A stretch of 64,000 nt of DNA from UBA8919 sp041658185 (GCA_041658185.1 JBBAAR010000006.1:1-64000); one strand, 5' to 3'. Counted from the stretch's first letter, positions 39,743 through 49,231 are shown. Notes: generated by a model from the sequence alone, not told the origin. Numbers and translations are program-made.

Positions 39743-40819
39743 ATGAATGTTCCTGAACTTTTGCAAACAATGCTGAAAAAAGGTATTTCGGACATACATT
39801 TTAAGGTCGGCAGTCCGCCTTCAATAAGAATTAACGGAAAACTTGTGTCCACCGGTTTTGAAAGTTTTACTTCCAAGCATATAGAGGAAATTGCATTCGG
39901 ACTTTTAAATAAAGAGCAGAAAGAGATATTTGATGCCGAAGACGAACTTGATATGTCTTACGGTGTTGAGGGCATTTCAAGATTCAGGGTTAATATCTAC
40001 CGTCAGCGCGGGACGGTTGCACTTACGCTTAGAGTAATTCCGTTAAAAGTAAAAACATTTGAAGAACTGAATCTTCCCGCTAACATATTAAAAAAACTCG
40101 CGGAAGAACCCAGAGGTCTTATTCTATTCGCAGGTATAACCGGCGCCGGAAAAACCACTACTATGAATGCGGTATTAGATTACATAAACGAAAGTTTTGC
40201 CTATAAAATTGTAACCATTGAAGACCCCATAGAATATTTTCACAAAGACAAAAAATCATTTATTTCTCAGAGAGAAGTCGGCGCTGATACGAAGTCATTC
40301 GGGCGTGGATTGAAATATGTATTGAGACAGGACCCGGATGTTGTTTGTATCGGTGAAATGCGGGATTTTGAGGCGATATCAGCAGGTCTTACCGCCGCCG
40401 AAACAGGACATCTTGTTTTGTCAACGATTCATACTATGGATACCGTTCAGACGATGGACAGAATAGTTGACGCCTATCCGCCGCACCAGCAGCATCAGGT
40501 AAGGATTGCCCTGTCAAATGTAGTAAAAGGCATCATAGCCCAGCGGCTTATCCCTACCATCAAAGGGGATGTTCGCATTCCTGCCACAGAAATTCTTATA
40601 GGAACTTCACTTATAAGAAAAAATATCTCCGAAGGTAAATCGTCCGAAATTTACAAACTGATGGAGCAGGGCGAGTATTACGGTATGAGGACATTTGACA
40701 ATGATATAATTAAACTTTACAAGGATAAAAAAATTACGCTTGAAGATGCTCTTGAAAATGCGACCAATCCCGATGATTTAATGCTGAAGATAAAAGGGAT
40801 TGACAGGGATGAAAAATAG
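39743..40819 (+). CDS. pilT: PilT-type twitching ATPase
   Basis: 358 residues. N-terminal PAS-like domain (GISDIHFKVGSPPSIRINGK), then the GspE/PilT ATPase core: Walker A AGITGAGKTTTMNAV, Asp box TIEDPIEYF, Walker B GEMRDFEAISAGLTAAETGH, and the PilT-type AIRNLIRE-equivalent region, which is changed (EYYGMRTFDNDIIKLYKDKK). Retracts type IV pili; with a natural-competence machine it could also pull in DNA. No other pilus gene is in the window. It is followed by the three-paralogue cluster. Confidence 0.9.
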   Translation: MNVPELLQTMLKKGISDIHFKVGSPPSIRINGKLVSTGFESFTSKHIEEIAFGLLNKEQKEIFDAEDELDMSYGVEGISRFRVNIYRQRGTVALTLRVIPLKVKTFEELNLPANILKKLAEEPRGLILFAGITGAGKTTTMNAVLDYINESFAYKIVTIEDPIEYFHKDKKSFISQREVGADTKSFGRGLKYVLRQDPDVVCIGEMRDFEAISAGLTAAETGHLVLSTIHTMDTVQTMDRIVDAYPPHQQHQVRIALSNVVKGIIAQRLIPTIKGDVRIPATEILIGTSLIRKNISEGKSSEIYKLMEQGEYYGMRTFDNDIIKLYKDKKITLEDALENATNPDDLMLKIKGIDRDEK

Positions 40820-40932
40820 TCGCTCGCAAGCAAATTTCTTTGAGACACTCGTTAGAACTCGTTCTGCAATTTGCTCTTGGAAAGAATAAGTCGCAAATTG
40901 AGGCTCTTCAGAAATTTCTTGCTTCGCTCCAC
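40820..40932. repeat. Imperfect inverted-repeat element (TAGTCGCTCG family), copy 2
   Basis: Starts at the pilT stop codon. Left arm GCTCGCAAGCAAATTTCTTT (40822) pairs imperfectly with GGCTCTTCAGAAATTTCTTG (40902). It shares TAGTCGCTCG, AAATTT and GCTCTTG..AAG..GTCGC with the element at 25999-26141. Confidence 0.65.
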
Positions 40933-40951
40933 AATAGAAGTAGGTGAAAAA

Positions 40952-42031
40952 ATGGCTGATAATAATTGGACTATACTTCCGGAATTTGACGAAGGTCATC
41001 AGAATAGGTATATTGTTATGGTGTCCGACCGGCCCGTTGCCGACGATGTCGCAAAAAAATTTCCAAAAATTTGCTCTGAGCCGTTTGAATTGAAAAACGA
41101 CAAATACTCTTGGGGACTTTATGTTGATAATTCCACCCGTGACGATAGAAAAAACATTTACAAATTTTTTTTAGGTGAAACGGATAGCGAACAGGAACTG
41201 AAAAAAGAGGAAGAAATTAAAGAGGTTATTTCGGAGCTCAACAATATTTTTTCTACTTTAACAAAATCCGAGCAAAGACATATAGAAGAAGAACTTCCGG
41301 CAAAAATAGAAAGTATAGAAAAATTTTCCGAAAAAAAATCGGAGGAAAAAAACGCTGCGGTGACAGCCGATGTAATATCTGCTGGAAATATTTCTGCTAT
41401 CAAAAAAGAGGAAAAGCCGCAAGATGCTGCGATTGTCATGCCTGCTGTTATCAGTCCTGAAGTACCAATTTTAGCGCCTGAAACAAAAACTGAAATTTTA
41501 CCGCTTTCCGTATCCGTAGAAACAAAACAGGAAACACCGAAAGATTTGAAAATTGAGATTGAACGCTTCAGCGAACCCGAATCTTCATCGGTATCGTCTT
41601 ATCCTGTGAAAAAAGAAGTATCGGTTGATGCTGTCGCTTCGGTCGCTTTAACCGCTGAGTCAATAAAAGTCGGCTATTTATATCCGTTGCCATTTCCGGA
41701 GACGCTTGAGAAATTTATCGGACAGTTGAAGACCGTAACCGAAAAATCAATGAAAATTCCGATTTATCTTGAAAAAGTGTCAGAAACCGGATATAACACT
41801 ACCGGACCAAATGATTTTAATTTAATTATCTCCGCCGCAAAATTAAAAAAAGCGGACATTATTTTAGCCGTTATCCCCGACGGTATTGATGATATACGGC
41901 TTTTTATAGATACCGCCTGCAGGAGAAACGAAATTTTGTATATGGTTGCCCAGCAGGGCCAACTTGATAAAAAATTTTTATTTGTGGATATGGCGATTGA
42001 ATTGCTTCTTATAAAGAAAAAGTTGCGATAA
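40952..42031 (+). CDS. Paralogue 1 of a two-domain family of unknown function
   Basis: 359 residues from ATG 40952. N-terminal domain (residues 1-70) NWTILPEFDEGHQNRYIVMV ... KYSWGLYVDNSTRDDR; a long acidic/Pro-rich linker (75-230); C-terminal domain (about 235-355) beginning IKVGYLYPLPFPETLEKFIG and ending ADIILAVIPDGIDDIRLF ... KKFLFVDMAIELLLIKK. Both end domains recur in the next two proteins. The C-terminal domain has the strand-helix pattern of a Rossmann-like or MID/PIWI-like fold. I do not recognise the family. Confidence 0.7.
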   Translation: MADNNWTILPEFDEGHQNRYIVMVSDRPVADDVAKKFPKICSEPFELKNDKYSWGLYVDNSTRDDRKNIYKFFLGETDSEQELKKEEEIKEVISELNNIFSTLTKSEQRHIEEELPAKIESIEKFSEKKSEEKNAAVTADVISAGNISAIKKEEKPQDAAIVMPAVISPEVPILAPETKTEILPLSVSVETKQETPKDLKIEIERFSEPESSSVSSYPVKKEVSVDAVASVALTAESIKVGYLYPLPFPETLEKFIGQLKTVTEKSMKIPIYLEKVSETGYNTTGPNDFNLIISAAKLKKADIILAVIPDGIDDIRLFIDTACRRNEILYMVAQQGQLDKKFLFVDMAIELLLIKKKLR

Positions 42032-42093
42032 AAACGCGGAACAAACACGTACAAGTTCCGAGTCAGTTCTGTGTATTCGCGAAGCGAATAATA

Positions 42094-43092
42094 ATGATAA
42101 TAAAATGGGAAATAATTCCTTATCCGTCGGAAAAATATCCGGACAGATACAAAGTTAACATCAAGTGCGATTATGTCGACTTAAAAAAAATCATGGATTT
42201 TTACGGGAAACGCTGTGGTTTACCGTGGAAATCAAAATCTGCTGAGTTCAGTTTTTCATTTTATATCTACAAGATGTCTCCGAAAGGAGTTGAAGAGTTT
42301 GAAAATAAAATCAAGGAATTACAGTCCGCCTCGGTTTCAGTGTCGCCGCCTCCGATAACGGGAGAAATAAAAGTCCCGACCTCAAGTCGGGATGTATCGC
42401 CGGTCGTTCAAGCATCAGAGGACCAGGGCAGTTCGGGAAAATCTAAAATATCCCCCGCCTGTGAAAAACCGGACAGTTTTTTTTCGCAGGGTCATACAGG
42501 GTTATCTGCCCACTCTGAACCGAGGGCTTCCGTTTTTCCTCCGCGCTCCTCGAAAAAACAACCGACTAGCGAGGAGCTAAAAATAGCAAAAGAAATTTCT
42601 GCAATTATTGATTTTGATGTTTTTGAACCGGAAAAGTTAGAAGCTATAGAGATAAAGAAGGAAACAGGTGTTACACCGTCTTCAACAAATATAGAAGCGG
42701 AAATAAAAAAGGATTTACCGTCTGAACAAAAGACAATATTAGTCGGACTAATTTTTCGCAGCGGGCAGGAGGAATTCTCAAAAATTATTGAGGACAATCT
42801 TTTAAAGAGCGTTGCCGGCAAAAAACTAAAATATAAAATTAAGGTCATATTCGCAAAAGGGTTTTTGGTTTTTTCAAAGGATGATATAAATGATGCGATT
42901 GCGTTGTGCGAAGAGAAAAATGTGTCTTCGGTAATTATAGCGGGGGAGTCAAAACTTGCCGAGGTTTTGCACGAAGCACTGAATTCCGCCGGTATTTTTA
43001 CCGAGCACATAAACACAACGGATGTGAATAAAAAATCGCTTTATTTTAACATAGCGACAAGTATTATTTTGTCGGAAAGCGGGAAAAAATAA
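42094..43092 (+). CDS. Paralogue 2 of the same two-domain family
   Basis: 332 residues. N-terminal domain IIKWEIIPYPSEKYPDRYKV ... FSFSFYIYKMSPKG (1-75); a linker with low complexity and a segment rich in Ser/Pro (80-215); C-terminal domain ILVGLIFRSGQEEFSKIIED ... VSSVIIAGESKLAEVLHEAL ... KKSLYFNIATSIILSES. Alignment with paralogues 1 and 3 is evident at both ends. No catalytic motif is visible. Five bases separate it from paralogue 3. Confidence 0.7.
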   Translation: MIIKWEIIPYPSEKYPDRYKVNIKCDYVDLKKIMDFYGKRCGLPWKSKSAEFSFSFYIYKMSPKGVEEFENKIKELQSASVSVSPPPITGEIKVPTSSRDVSPVVQASEDQGSSGKSKISPACEKPDSFFSQGHTGLSAHSEPRASVFPPRSSKKQPTSEELKIAKEISAIIDFDVFEPEKLEAIEIKKETGVTPSSTNIEAEIKKDLPSEQKTILVGLIFRSGQEEFSKIIEDNLLKSVAGKKLKYKIKVIFAKGFLVFSKDDINDAIALCEEKNVSSVIIAGESKLAEVLHEALNSAGIFTEHINTTDVNKKSLYFNIATSIILSESGKK

Positions 43093-43096
43093 AATT

Positions 43097-44881
43097 ATGA
43101 TTAAAAAATGGGATTTGATGCCGTCACCATGCGACCGCGATAAAAACAGATATAAACTTTTAATATCCTGTTCTGATAGTGACCTTGCCGAGATTGTTAA
43201 ACTTGCAGGCAGCGACGCCGGGAAACCTTTCACGCCGCTTTCCCAGGAATACAATTTTGCCATTTATATTTATAATCTTTCGGATGTAAAAAAATCGGAA
43301 GCGGAAAAATTTCTCAGAGAAAAATGTTCCGTAGGAAAGGTTGATATCGCCGGCACCGGAAGTGACCTTGAGGAAATTTTGGAAAAGGTGGCTGGAACAA
43401 CCCTGCCAGCATCCCCCCCGCCGATTATTCCGGCCGAAGAGATTCAGACAGTTCAAAATCAACCGTCAAAGATTAATGAAGAAAAACCTGCCGTTCCCCC
43501 TACGGAAAAAAAACAGATATCTGAATCACCCGCGCCGCCCGCAGCGACCGCAGGAAGTCCCATTGGGAGGAGTCCCGTAGAAAAAACGGATAATTTCTGG
43601 AAACCGAAACTGAATATAAGATATATTTTCGACGAGTTCATCGTCGGTTCAAACAACCGTTTTGTTCATGCCGCCGCCTGGGCCGTTTCTCAAAATCCCG
43701 GCAAAACGTATAACCCGCTTTTCATTTACGGCGGCGTCGGTTTGGGAAAAACCCATATAATGCAGTCAATAGGAAACACAATAAAAGACAGAAATCCGTC
43801 GGCAAAAGTGCTTTATATCACAACCGAAAAATTTACTGCCGAAGTTATTGAGGCGGTAAGAAACGGCACACTTCTGGAATTCAGAGAACATTACAGGTCA
43901 TTGGATTTACTTCTTGTAGATGATATTCAGTTTTTATCGGAGGCGGAATCCACCCAGGAGGAATTTTTCCATACTTTCAACATACTGCACGAAAATCAGA
44001 AGCAGATAGTTATGACAAGCGATAAACCGCCGAAAAAACTATCAAGCATAGAAGCCCGCCTGACATCCCGGTTTGAGTGGGGTCTTATTGCCGATATAAA
44101 ACCGCCGGATTTGGAAACGCGTGTCGCGATTCTTAAGAAAAAAGCTCAGAACGAGCAAATTGAAGTGGACGATAAAATTCTTATTTATATTGCCAGTAAG
44201 TTGAAATCAAACATTAGAGAACTTGAAGGTTTCTTAAAAAGAATTAAAGCATATTCTGCGATGACCAATCTTCCGATGAATATGGAGTTGGTAAAAGAAT
44301 TTATAGGCGAACTTCTTCCCGAAACGGAACTGGAAGCATTGGAATCGTCTCCGCCGTCAAAATCTGCTATTCCGGTGCAGCCGGTAAAACCCGAACCGGT
44401 TGTGCCGTCGTCGGAGGCAATAAAAACAATTCCTCCCGCTCCGCCTCAATCTGTTTCGTCAAAACCTGTCGTTAAGGACGAATATGATTTGCTTAAACCG
44501 GTAGAGGTCGCTTATTTTTATCCCGAAAAACATGAAAAAGATTTTGAAAAAATGAAAGAGCAGTTCAGGGAAGTAATAAAAAAACATAAATTAAAATTCC
44601 GTCCCGTCGGCGTTTTTGAGAAAAGTTATGATTTTGATAAAAAAATAAATTATTCTTTTTTTGCGCAACTTTGCAAAACAAATAATGTGTCTATTATGGT
44701 TCTGCTTGGTCCTCCGCCTGGATTTATTGCCGAGGATGATTTTACCAATATGCTTACCGAGACATGTGATGCCCATAATATCTCGGCGGAAATAGTTCCG
44801 TTTGCCGATTTGGCGAAGCAGTATAAATACTTAAATATCGCGCTGGATATAACGCTTATAAAAAATACAACGGAAAAATAA
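43097..44881 (+). CDS. Paralogue 3: DnaA-type AAA+ ATPase between the two family domains
   Basis: 594 residues. Residues 1-75 match the N-terminal family domain (IKKWDLMPSPCDRDKNRYKL ... YNFAIYIYNLSD). Residues about 172-405 are a DnaA domain III: LNIRYIFDEFIVGSNNRFVH, Walker A YGGVGLGKTH (211-220), Walker B LLLVDDIQFL, sensor 1 VMTSDKPP, Arg-finger region RLTSRFEWGL, sensor 2 IRELEGFLKR. The DnaA domain IV DNA-binding helix-turn-helix is absent. Residues about 468-594 match the C-terminal family domain (VEVAYFYPEKHEKDFEKMKE ... KYLNIALDITLIKN). It is not the replication initiator by architecture; it could remodel a protein or nucleic-acid partner. Function unknown. Confidence 0.85.
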   Translation: MIKKWDLMPSPCDRDKNRYKLLISCSDSDLAEIVKLAGSDAGKPFTPLSQEYNFAIYIYNLSDVKKSEAEKFLREKCSVGKVDIAGTGSDLEEILEKVAGTTLPASPPPIIPAEEIQTVQNQPSKINEEKPAVPPTEKKQISESPAPPAATAGSPIGRSPVEKTDNFWKPKLNIRYIFDEFIVGSNNRFVHAAAWAVSQNPGKTYNPLFIYGGVGLGKTHIMQSIGNTIKDRNPSAKVLYITTEKFTAEVIEAVRNGTLLEFREHYRSLDLLLVDDIQFLSEAESTQEEFFHTFNILHENQKQIVMTSDKPPKKLSSIEARLTSRFEWGLIADIKPPDLETRVAILKKKAQNEQIEVDDKILIYIASKLKSNIRELEGFLKRIKAYSAMTNLPMNMELVKEFIGELLPETELEALESSPPSKSAIPVQPVKPEPVVPSSEAIKTIPPAPPQSVSSKPVVKDEYDLLKPVEVAYFYPEKHEKDFEKMKEQFREVIKKHKLKFRPVGVFEKSYDFDKKINYSFFAQLCKTNNVSIMVLLGPPPGFIAEDDFTNMLTETCDAHNISAEIVPFADLAKQYKYLNIALDITLIKNTTEK

Positions 44882-44888
44882 CAAAAGC

Positions 44889-44995
44889 AACCACAGATGG
44901 GCACAGATGAACGCAGATAAAAGTCAGAATTAAGAATTATCTGTGTAAATCGGAGCCTGCCCCCGAATGATTCTATCGGGGGTTTATCTGCGGTT
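44889..44995. repeat. Hairpin repeat, CCACAGATGGGCACAGAT family
   Basis: AACCACAGAT (44889-44898) pairs with ATCTGCGGTT (44986-44995). It shares its core with 2368-2434 but carries an extra inner hairpin CCCCCGAATGATTCTATCGG (44960 on). Located between paralogue 3 and the histidine kinase. Confidence 0.75.
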
Positions 44996-45006
44996 AAAAA
45001 CAACAA

Positions 45007-47625
45007 ATGAAAAAAGGATTCAATTTTAGATTAATATTTTTTATCACGGTTGTTGCCGTATTTTTGATATTTGCAAAATTTACCGCGGTTAATCCCATTA
45101 TCTACTATTTATTTTTTGTAGTAATTATTATCTTCGGATATATGTTTATTTTTAGACCGGTTGTTTTTATTGAAAAAATGGTATCTTCGGCAGTAAACGG
45201 TGATTATTCAATAAAGAAAGACATCTTAGGTAAAGCGGGAAGACTCGGCGAAGAACTTAATCTGCTTTTCAACCGTCAAATGGTTTCGCAGGAATCACTG
45301 AACATTTTATTCGCCGCATCAAAAACGATTACTTCGCGTATAGAGATTGACGATGTTGTGAATATGCTTTTGGATTTAGTTCATCAGAAAATGATGCTGC
45401 CTTCAACAAGCATAGTGTTTTTGGATGATGACGGACTTTTGCGGATTAAGGCGTCCCGCGGGTTAACCGATGATTTTGTAAGAAACATTCATCTCCGGCC
45501 CGGCGAGGGTTTTGTGGGCAGGGCATTTTCATCAAAAGAGACGATAATAATAAACGATGCCACGAAAGAAAAAAATCCCGAAACTTTTAAAATTGAGGAA
45601 AAAGAAGGCATAATGTCATACGTGCACATTCCTATTATAGTTAACGATAAGGCGATAGGCGTTTTTAATGTCAATTCAAGAACCAAAAGATTTTTTGATA
45701 CCAATCTTGTCAAAACGCTCATCACGCTCGCCGACTATCTTGCGGTTGCAGTAGGAAACTCAAAAATGTATCAAGAGATGCAGGAATTTAACAGGCGGCT
45801 TGAATTAGAAGTAGAGTCGACAACGGAAGAATTAACCAATACGAATCTCCGCCTGATATCAAAAGTAAAGGAAATGAAAGCGCTCAACGACATAATCTTT
45901 TCCGCTACCGGCAAGTTTAACATAGACGAAATGTTCGCAACGGTAATTGACAAAATTAAGTTTGTTACCAGTGTTTCAATTGCCGGATTTATGATTTACG
46001 ACGAACAAAATGATACGCTGGTCGGCGTCGGCGATTTCAAGGGTTTTGAATTGGCATTATCAGACGAAACTCCATCCATACTGGCAAAATCATTCAAAAA
46101 TGTCTCAACATTTATTTCCAACGAATTATTTATGGAATCGTCGCCGGATATTCAGAGGTTATATAAAGATTACGGTGCGACATCAATGATAGCACTTCCC
46201 CTGGTGGAAAAGAAACCTATCGGACTTTTTGTTTTGGGCAACAAAGTAACGGGAAAATTCTCTCACGATGATTTGAGATTTTTATCGGTGGTTGCATCAC
46301 AAATAGCGGGGCTAATAGACCGCGCGAAAATTTACGAACAACTTGCGCAAAGGGTGAACGACCTTTTGACATTGAGGGACATATCAAATACAATAAAGAC
46401 GGAACCGCAATTGGATGAAATAATTGAAGTTCTTGCCGATAAGACCATAAGGGCATTGGAGTCGGATTATGCGATATTCTGGCTTGTGGATGATGAGGGA
46501 GAAAATCTTACGCCGCTGTTCCCGCCGGAGTACGCCGGAAAAGATATTATGAAAATCCCCGTAAAATCGGAAGCGCTCATCACCAAAATATTCGCCGCAG
46601 GAAAAGTACAAACAGCAAATGCGCTGGAATTTCAAAATGAAGCATATAATAAATTGCAGGAAACATCCGGCATTAAGTCGCATCTTTTTGTTCCGTTAAA
46701 AGTGGAGGGAAAAAATATAGGGCTTTTCTGTTTTTGCTCCAAATCTCAGAATTTTTTCAATGACGACAAAATACGGCTCGCAGAACTTATGGCGGGGCAG
46801 ACGGCTGCTATCGTTGAAAATGCCAGGATTCACAATCATCTTAAAAAAGTAAATGCAGAGCTGGAGCGGCTAAATTCAGTTAAAAATGATTTTGTGTCTA
46901 TGGTTTCGCACGAATTGAGAACCCCCCTTACCGCCATAAAAGGTTTTGTTCATGTTGTCTTGAACGAAGAGGCGGGAAAAATTAATGAACAGCAAAAAAA
47001 ATTTTTAAGCATAGTGGACCAGTCAAGCAATCACCTGAACCATCTCATCGGAGACCTTTTGGATTTGTCAAAAATTGAAAGCGGACTTATAACACTTAAA
47101 CCGGAACAACTTGATTTGGCTGATGTCATACGAAAATCGGTTGAAACAAACATCAATCAGATTAAAAACAAAGATATAGAATTTCAGATGGAAATTGATA
47201 AAGAACTTCCTAAAATTAACGGCGACCATTCGCGGTTGATGCAGGTCTACAACAATCTTATTGCAAATGCCGTGAAATTTACCGACCTCGGAGGACAAAT
47301 CACGATTACCGTGAAAGAGAAAGGTGATTTTATTTGTTCTTCCATTACAGATAACGGTATAGGAATTTCTAAAGAAGAGCATAAAAAGATATTTGACAAG
47401 TTTTACCAGGTTGATTCAACGCACACTCGTATTGTCGGCGGAACAGGTTTGGGGCTTTTTATAGTAAGAACAATTGTTGAATTGCACGGCGGAAATATCT
47501 GGCTTGATTCAACGCCGGGTTCCGGCTCAACGTTTTCATTTTTACTTCCTAAAATAAAAAAAAAGAGATTAAGCACCGGAGACATCCCGCAAGCGGGACA
47601 GGCGCCGTTCACAGAGAAAAATTAG
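45007..47625 (+). CDS. Membrane histidine kinase with three GAF domains
   Basis: 872 residues. Two close transmembrane helices (about 7-57; FRLIFFITVVAVFLIFAKFT and IIYYLFFVVIIIFGYMFIFR), then three GAF domains (about 90-250, 295-445, 455-615) separated by coiled coils. Next is HisKA with the phospho-acceptor His in MVSHELRTPLTAIKG (about 635) and HATPase_c with NNLIANAVKF (N box), DNGIGIS (G1) and GTGLGLFIV (G2). It senses unknown ligands and probably phosphorylates the adjacent response regulator. Confidence 0.92.
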   Translation: MKKGFNFRLIFFITVVAVFLIFAKFTAVNPIIYYLFFVVIIIFGYMFIFRPVVFIEKMVSSAVNGDYSIKKDILGKAGRLGEELNLLFNRQMVSQESLNILFAASKTITSRIEIDDVVNMLLDLVHQKMMLPSTSIVFLDDDGLLRIKASRGLTDDFVRNIHLRPGEGFVGRAFSSKETIIINDATKEKNPETFKIEEKEGIMSYVHIPIIVNDKAIGVFNVNSRTKRFFDTNLVKTLITLADYLAVAVGNSKMYQEMQEFNRRLELEVESTTEELTNTNLRLISKVKEMKALNDIIFSATGKFNIDEMFATVIDKIKFVTSVSIAGFMIYDEQNDTLVGVGDFKGFELALSDETPSILAKSFKNVSTFISNELFMESSPDIQRLYKDYGATSMIALPLVEKKPIGLFVLGNKVTGKFSHDDLRFLSVVASQIAGLIDRAKIYEQLAQRVNDLLTLRDISNTIKTEPQLDEIIEVLADKTIRALESDYAIFWLVDDEGENLTPLFPPEYAGKDIMKIPVKSEALITKIFAAGKVQTANALEFQNEAYNKLQETSGIKSHLFVPLKVEGKNIGLFCFCSKSQNFFNDDKIRLAELMAGQTAAIVENARIHNHLKKVNAELERLNSVKNDFVSMVSHELRTPLTAIKGFVHVVLNEEAGKINEQQKKFLSIVDQSSNHLNHLIGDLLDLSKIESGLITLKPEQLDLADVIRKSVETNINQIKNKDIEFQMEIDKELPKINGDHSRLMQVYNNLIANAVKFTDLGGQITITVKEKGDFICSSITDNGIGISKEEHKKIFDKFYQVDSTHTRIVGGTGLGLFIVRTIVELHGGNIWLDSTPGSGSTFSFLLPKIKKKRLSTGDIPQAGQAPFTEKN

Positions 47626-47690
47626 AAAAGAAACTAAAATTAAACTCTGTGCCGTAGGTCTGCATCTCTGTGGCAAAAAATGGAGGGACC

Positions 47691-48062
47691 GTGTCAAAAA
47701 TATTAGCGATAGACGATGACAATACAACTTTGCAGTTATTGGATTTTTTTCTGACCAAGCACAAGTATGAAGTTACGGTAGCATCTAACGGCGTTGACGG
47801 GATTAAAAAAGCGCAGGAAATTATGCCTGATTTGATTCTTTTGGATGTGATGATGCCAAATATGGACGGCATTGATGTCTGCAAAAAATTAAGAGCCGAT
47901 GAAAAGACGGCAAAAATTCCTATTTTATTTTTGTCGGCGTTAAGTCAGGATGTAGAAGTTATGCGGGGACTTATGGCGGGAAGCGACGGCTACATAGTAA
48001 AACCGTTTGAACCGGATAATTTACTGAAAAGCATAGAAAAACTTGTAGAAATCGGAGGTTGA
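47691..48062 (+). CDS. Single-domain response regulator
   Basis: 123 residues starting at GTG 47691, which follows a GGAGGG site (an upstream GTG at 47670 lacks one). Receiver domain only: acidic pocket ILAIDDDN, phospho-acceptor Asp in LILLDVMMPNMDG, LFLSALS (Ser/Thr switch) and KPFEPD. Without an output domain it acts by protein contact (CheY/Spo0F-like), possibly on the DnaA-like protein or PilT nearby; that is inference. Confidence 0.9.
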   Translation: MSKILAIDDDNTTLQLLDFFLTKHKYEVTVASNGVDGIKKAQEIMPDLILLDVMMPNMDGIDVCKKLRADEKTAKIPILFLSALSQDVEVMRGLMAGSDGYIVKPFEPDNLLKSIEKLVEIGG

Positions 48063-48064
48063 AA

Positions 48065-49231
48065 ATGAGAACAGCAATCAGGATGTCGCGGCTGGGCACG
48101 GAGACGGCGTTTGAGGTTTTGGCAAAAGCACGGGCTCTGGAGGCAAAAGGAAAAGAGGTTGTTCATCTTGAAATCGGCGAGCCGGATTTTGATACTCCTA
48201 AAAACATCAGGGAAGCGGCAAAAAAAGCAATTGATGCCGGCTACACCCATTACGGTCCTTCAGCGGGACTTCCGGAGTTAAGGAAAACTATCGCCGAGTA
48301 TATTTCCAAAACGAGAAATATGAAGGTTGACCCCGACGAGGTGGTTGTAACTCCCGGCGCCAAGCCGATAATATTTTTCACAATTTTAACATGGCTGCGT
48401 CCCGGAGATGAGGTGATACTTCCTTCGCCCGGATTTCCGATTTATGAGTCAATGGTTAATTTCGTCGGCGCCAAACCGGTATTGCTTCCGTTGAGAGAGG
48501 AAAACGATTTTTCTTTTACTGTTGACGATTTCAAAAAACTGGTCACACCCTTAACGAAAATGGTGATACTTAATTCGCCTCAAAATCCGACCGGCGGAGT
48601 TGTTGACGCCCAAACGCTGAAAGGTATCGCCGAAATTATCGGCGGCGACGATGACATACTTATTCTATCGGATGAGGTTTATTCCGAAATAATTTACGAG
48701 GGAGAACATCACTCAATCGCATCAATTCCCGGAATAAAAAACCAGACAGTTCTGTTGGACGGGTTTTCAAAAACTTTTGCGATGACCGGCTGGCGTGCCG
48801 GCTACGGTGTGATGAACAGGGAACTTGCTCAGCATATTGCGCGGCTTCAAACAAATTCTAATTCCTGCACTGCATCTTTCACGCAGATGGCCTGCATTGA
48901 AGCGTTGACAGGTCCACAAGACGATGTCAAAAAAATGGTTGCGGAGTTCAAAAAAAGAAGGGATGTTATAGTTTCCGGCTTAAACGAAATTCCCGGATTT
49001 TCATGCAAAAAACCGCACGGTGCTTTTTATGTTTTCCCGAATATAACTAAAACAAAAAAATCATCAAAGGAACTTGCCGATTATCTCTTAAATGAGGGCG
49101 GCGTAGCGGGATTATCCGGCACATCTTTCGGTGCTTACGGCAAAGGATACCTGCGGTTTTCATATGCCAACTCCGTTGAGAATATCAAAAAGGCGCTGAA
49201 AAAAATTGATGATGCGGTAAAGAAACTGTAA
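48065..49231 (+). CDS. Class I PLP aminotransferase (aspartate/aromatic type)
   Basis: 388 residues. ATG 48065 has GGAGG upstream; a TTG at 48059 is less likely. Motifs: EIGEPDFDTPKNIREAAKKA, TPGAKPIIFFTILT, SPQNPTGGVVD, ILSDEVYSEIIYEG, and PLP-lysine FSKTFAMTGWRAGYG. Typical of AspC/AAT subfamily Ib. The substrate cannot be read from the sequence. Confidence 0.9.
   Translation: MRTAIRMSRLGTETAFEVLAKARALEAKGKEVVHLEIGEPDFDTPKNIREAAKKAIDAGYTHYGPSAGLPELRKTIAEYISKTRNMKVDPDEVVVTPGAKPIIFFTILTWLRPGDEVILPSPGFPIYESMVNFVGAKPVLLPLREENDFSFTVDDFKKLVTPLTKMVILNSPQNPTGGVVDAQTLKGIAEIIGGDDDILILSDEVYSEIIYEGEHHSIASIPGIKNQTVLLDGFSKTFAMTGWRAGYGVMNRELAQHIARLQTNSNSCTASFTQMACIEALTGPQDDVKKMVAEFKKRRDVIVSGLNEIPGFSCKKPHGAFYVFPNITKTKKSSKELADYLLNEGGVAGLSGTSFGAYGKGYLRFSYANSVENIKKALKKIDDAVKKL

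Noticed and set aside
43097..44881. DnaA-like ATPase as the chromosomal replication initiator (dnaA) and a nearby oriC
   Set aside because: Domain IV with the DNA-binding HTH is absent, domain I is replaced by an unrelated repeat-family domain, no dnaN/recF/gyrB neighbours, and no cluster of TTATCCACA-type boxes was seen.
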